Below are positions 63,878-64,000 of a stretch of DNA of 64,000 bases, one piece after another (the first letter of the stretch is position 1; each line of letters starts with the position of its first letter). Below the pieces are notes generated by a model. It was not told where the DNA came from. It did no database searches and saw only the letters and a list, made by a program, of their open reading frames with translations. The stretch is from contig NZ_JAFCMM010000005.1 in NCBI RefSeq assembly GCF_018131225.1, positions 682,001 to 746,000 of the forward strand, in the 5' to 3' direction. Source of the stretch: Bradyrhizobium sp. U87765 SZCCT0048. GTDB lineage: Bacteria > Pseudomonadota > Alphaproteobacteria > Rhizobiales > Xanthobacteraceae. Both the position numbers and the translations under genes were made by a program.

Positions 63878-64000
63878 ATGGGCATCGACCGGCACGAGTG
63901 GGAGCATCGCAACTACAAGTCCGGGCGGGTCCTGAAGACCGCGCCGGCGCTGCAGCCCGGGCTCGAGGACGATCCGCTTGTGCATGACGGCTCGCTCGGC
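63878..64000 (+). CDS. N-terminal part of a gene cut by the window edge
   Basis: ATG 63878 with GGAGC upstream, 12 bp after the ku stop, runs open to the window end (41 codons; Gly-Ile-Asp-Arg-His-Glu-Trp-Glu-His). Too short to identify; probably co-transcribed with ku. Confidence 0.5.
   Translation, partial: MGIDRHEWEHRNYKSGRVLKTAPALQPGLEDDPLVHDGSLG

Overview
The window is high-GC alphaproteobacterial chromosome. Gene content and style (outer-membrane barrel protein with an N-terminal Asp-Leu-Ala-Ala-Arg motif, DctQM-fused TRAP transporter, Flp pilin, Ku, HWE-family histidine kinase, and a dispersed palindromic repeat with arms containing CTAGAGCG) fit the Bradyrhizobium/Rhodopseudomonas/Afipia group (Nitrobacteraceae). 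That assignment is an inference from recognised families, not a database result. No rRNA, tRNA, CRISPR array or insertion sequence was seen.

Left host part (1-34.4 kb). Acyltransferase, chemotaxis receptor, outer-membrane barrel, a lone Tat-exported solute-binding protein and an MFS carrier come first. At 7.6-8.9 kb lies an auxiliary tryptophanyl-tRNA synthetase (TrpRS-II type, as in Deinococcus). It is preceded by a 20-codon leader ORF with tandem Trp codons, a hairpin directly after those codons, and a second hairpin covering the trpS ribosome binding site: a candidate Trp-responsive attenuator. A TRAP cluster (DctP, fused DctQM, GntR regulator, divergent SDR) follows. Next come a GAF histidine kinase, a DUF169 protein, a LysE exporter, and an MFS-TetR efflux operon with a perfect operator and a near-identical second operator 270 bp away. 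At 20.7-24.9 kb a secreted trypsin-like protease with three Ca-loop-like motifs is divergent from a secreted CHAT (caspase-like) protease; their start codons overlap. A sugar-acid type catabolic cluster (LacI with a perfect 16-bp operator, enolase-superfamily dehydratase, SDR, RraA-like aldolase, ACS-family MFS, amidohydrolase/lactonase) runs to 31.4 kb. Small membrane/envelope genes and a Flp pilin fill the rest.

Phage region (about 34.5-60.8 kb). Terminase small and large subunits, P22-type portal, a phospholipase A2-like protein, fibre/appendage proteins, a scaffold-like protein, an N4-gp56-type major capsid, adaptor and tail-nozzle-like proteins, an S74-chaperone-domain protein, a collar-domain tail fibre and a tightly overlapping lysis cassette. 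No integrase, repressor or replication gene is visible, so it is either a remnant or a domesticated late-gene block. Non-phage cargo sits at two places. One is a 2.7-kb island with an HWE histidine kinase between scaffold and capsid genes. The other is a pair of membrane O-acyltransferases after the tail fibre, the second flanked by a decayed duplicate of the lysis-gene start. Host-type palindromic repeats lie in two phage intergenic gaps, suggesting long residence.

Right host part (61-64 kb). A GT39-type glycosyltransferase, the NHEJ protein Ku, and the start of another gene cut by the window edge.
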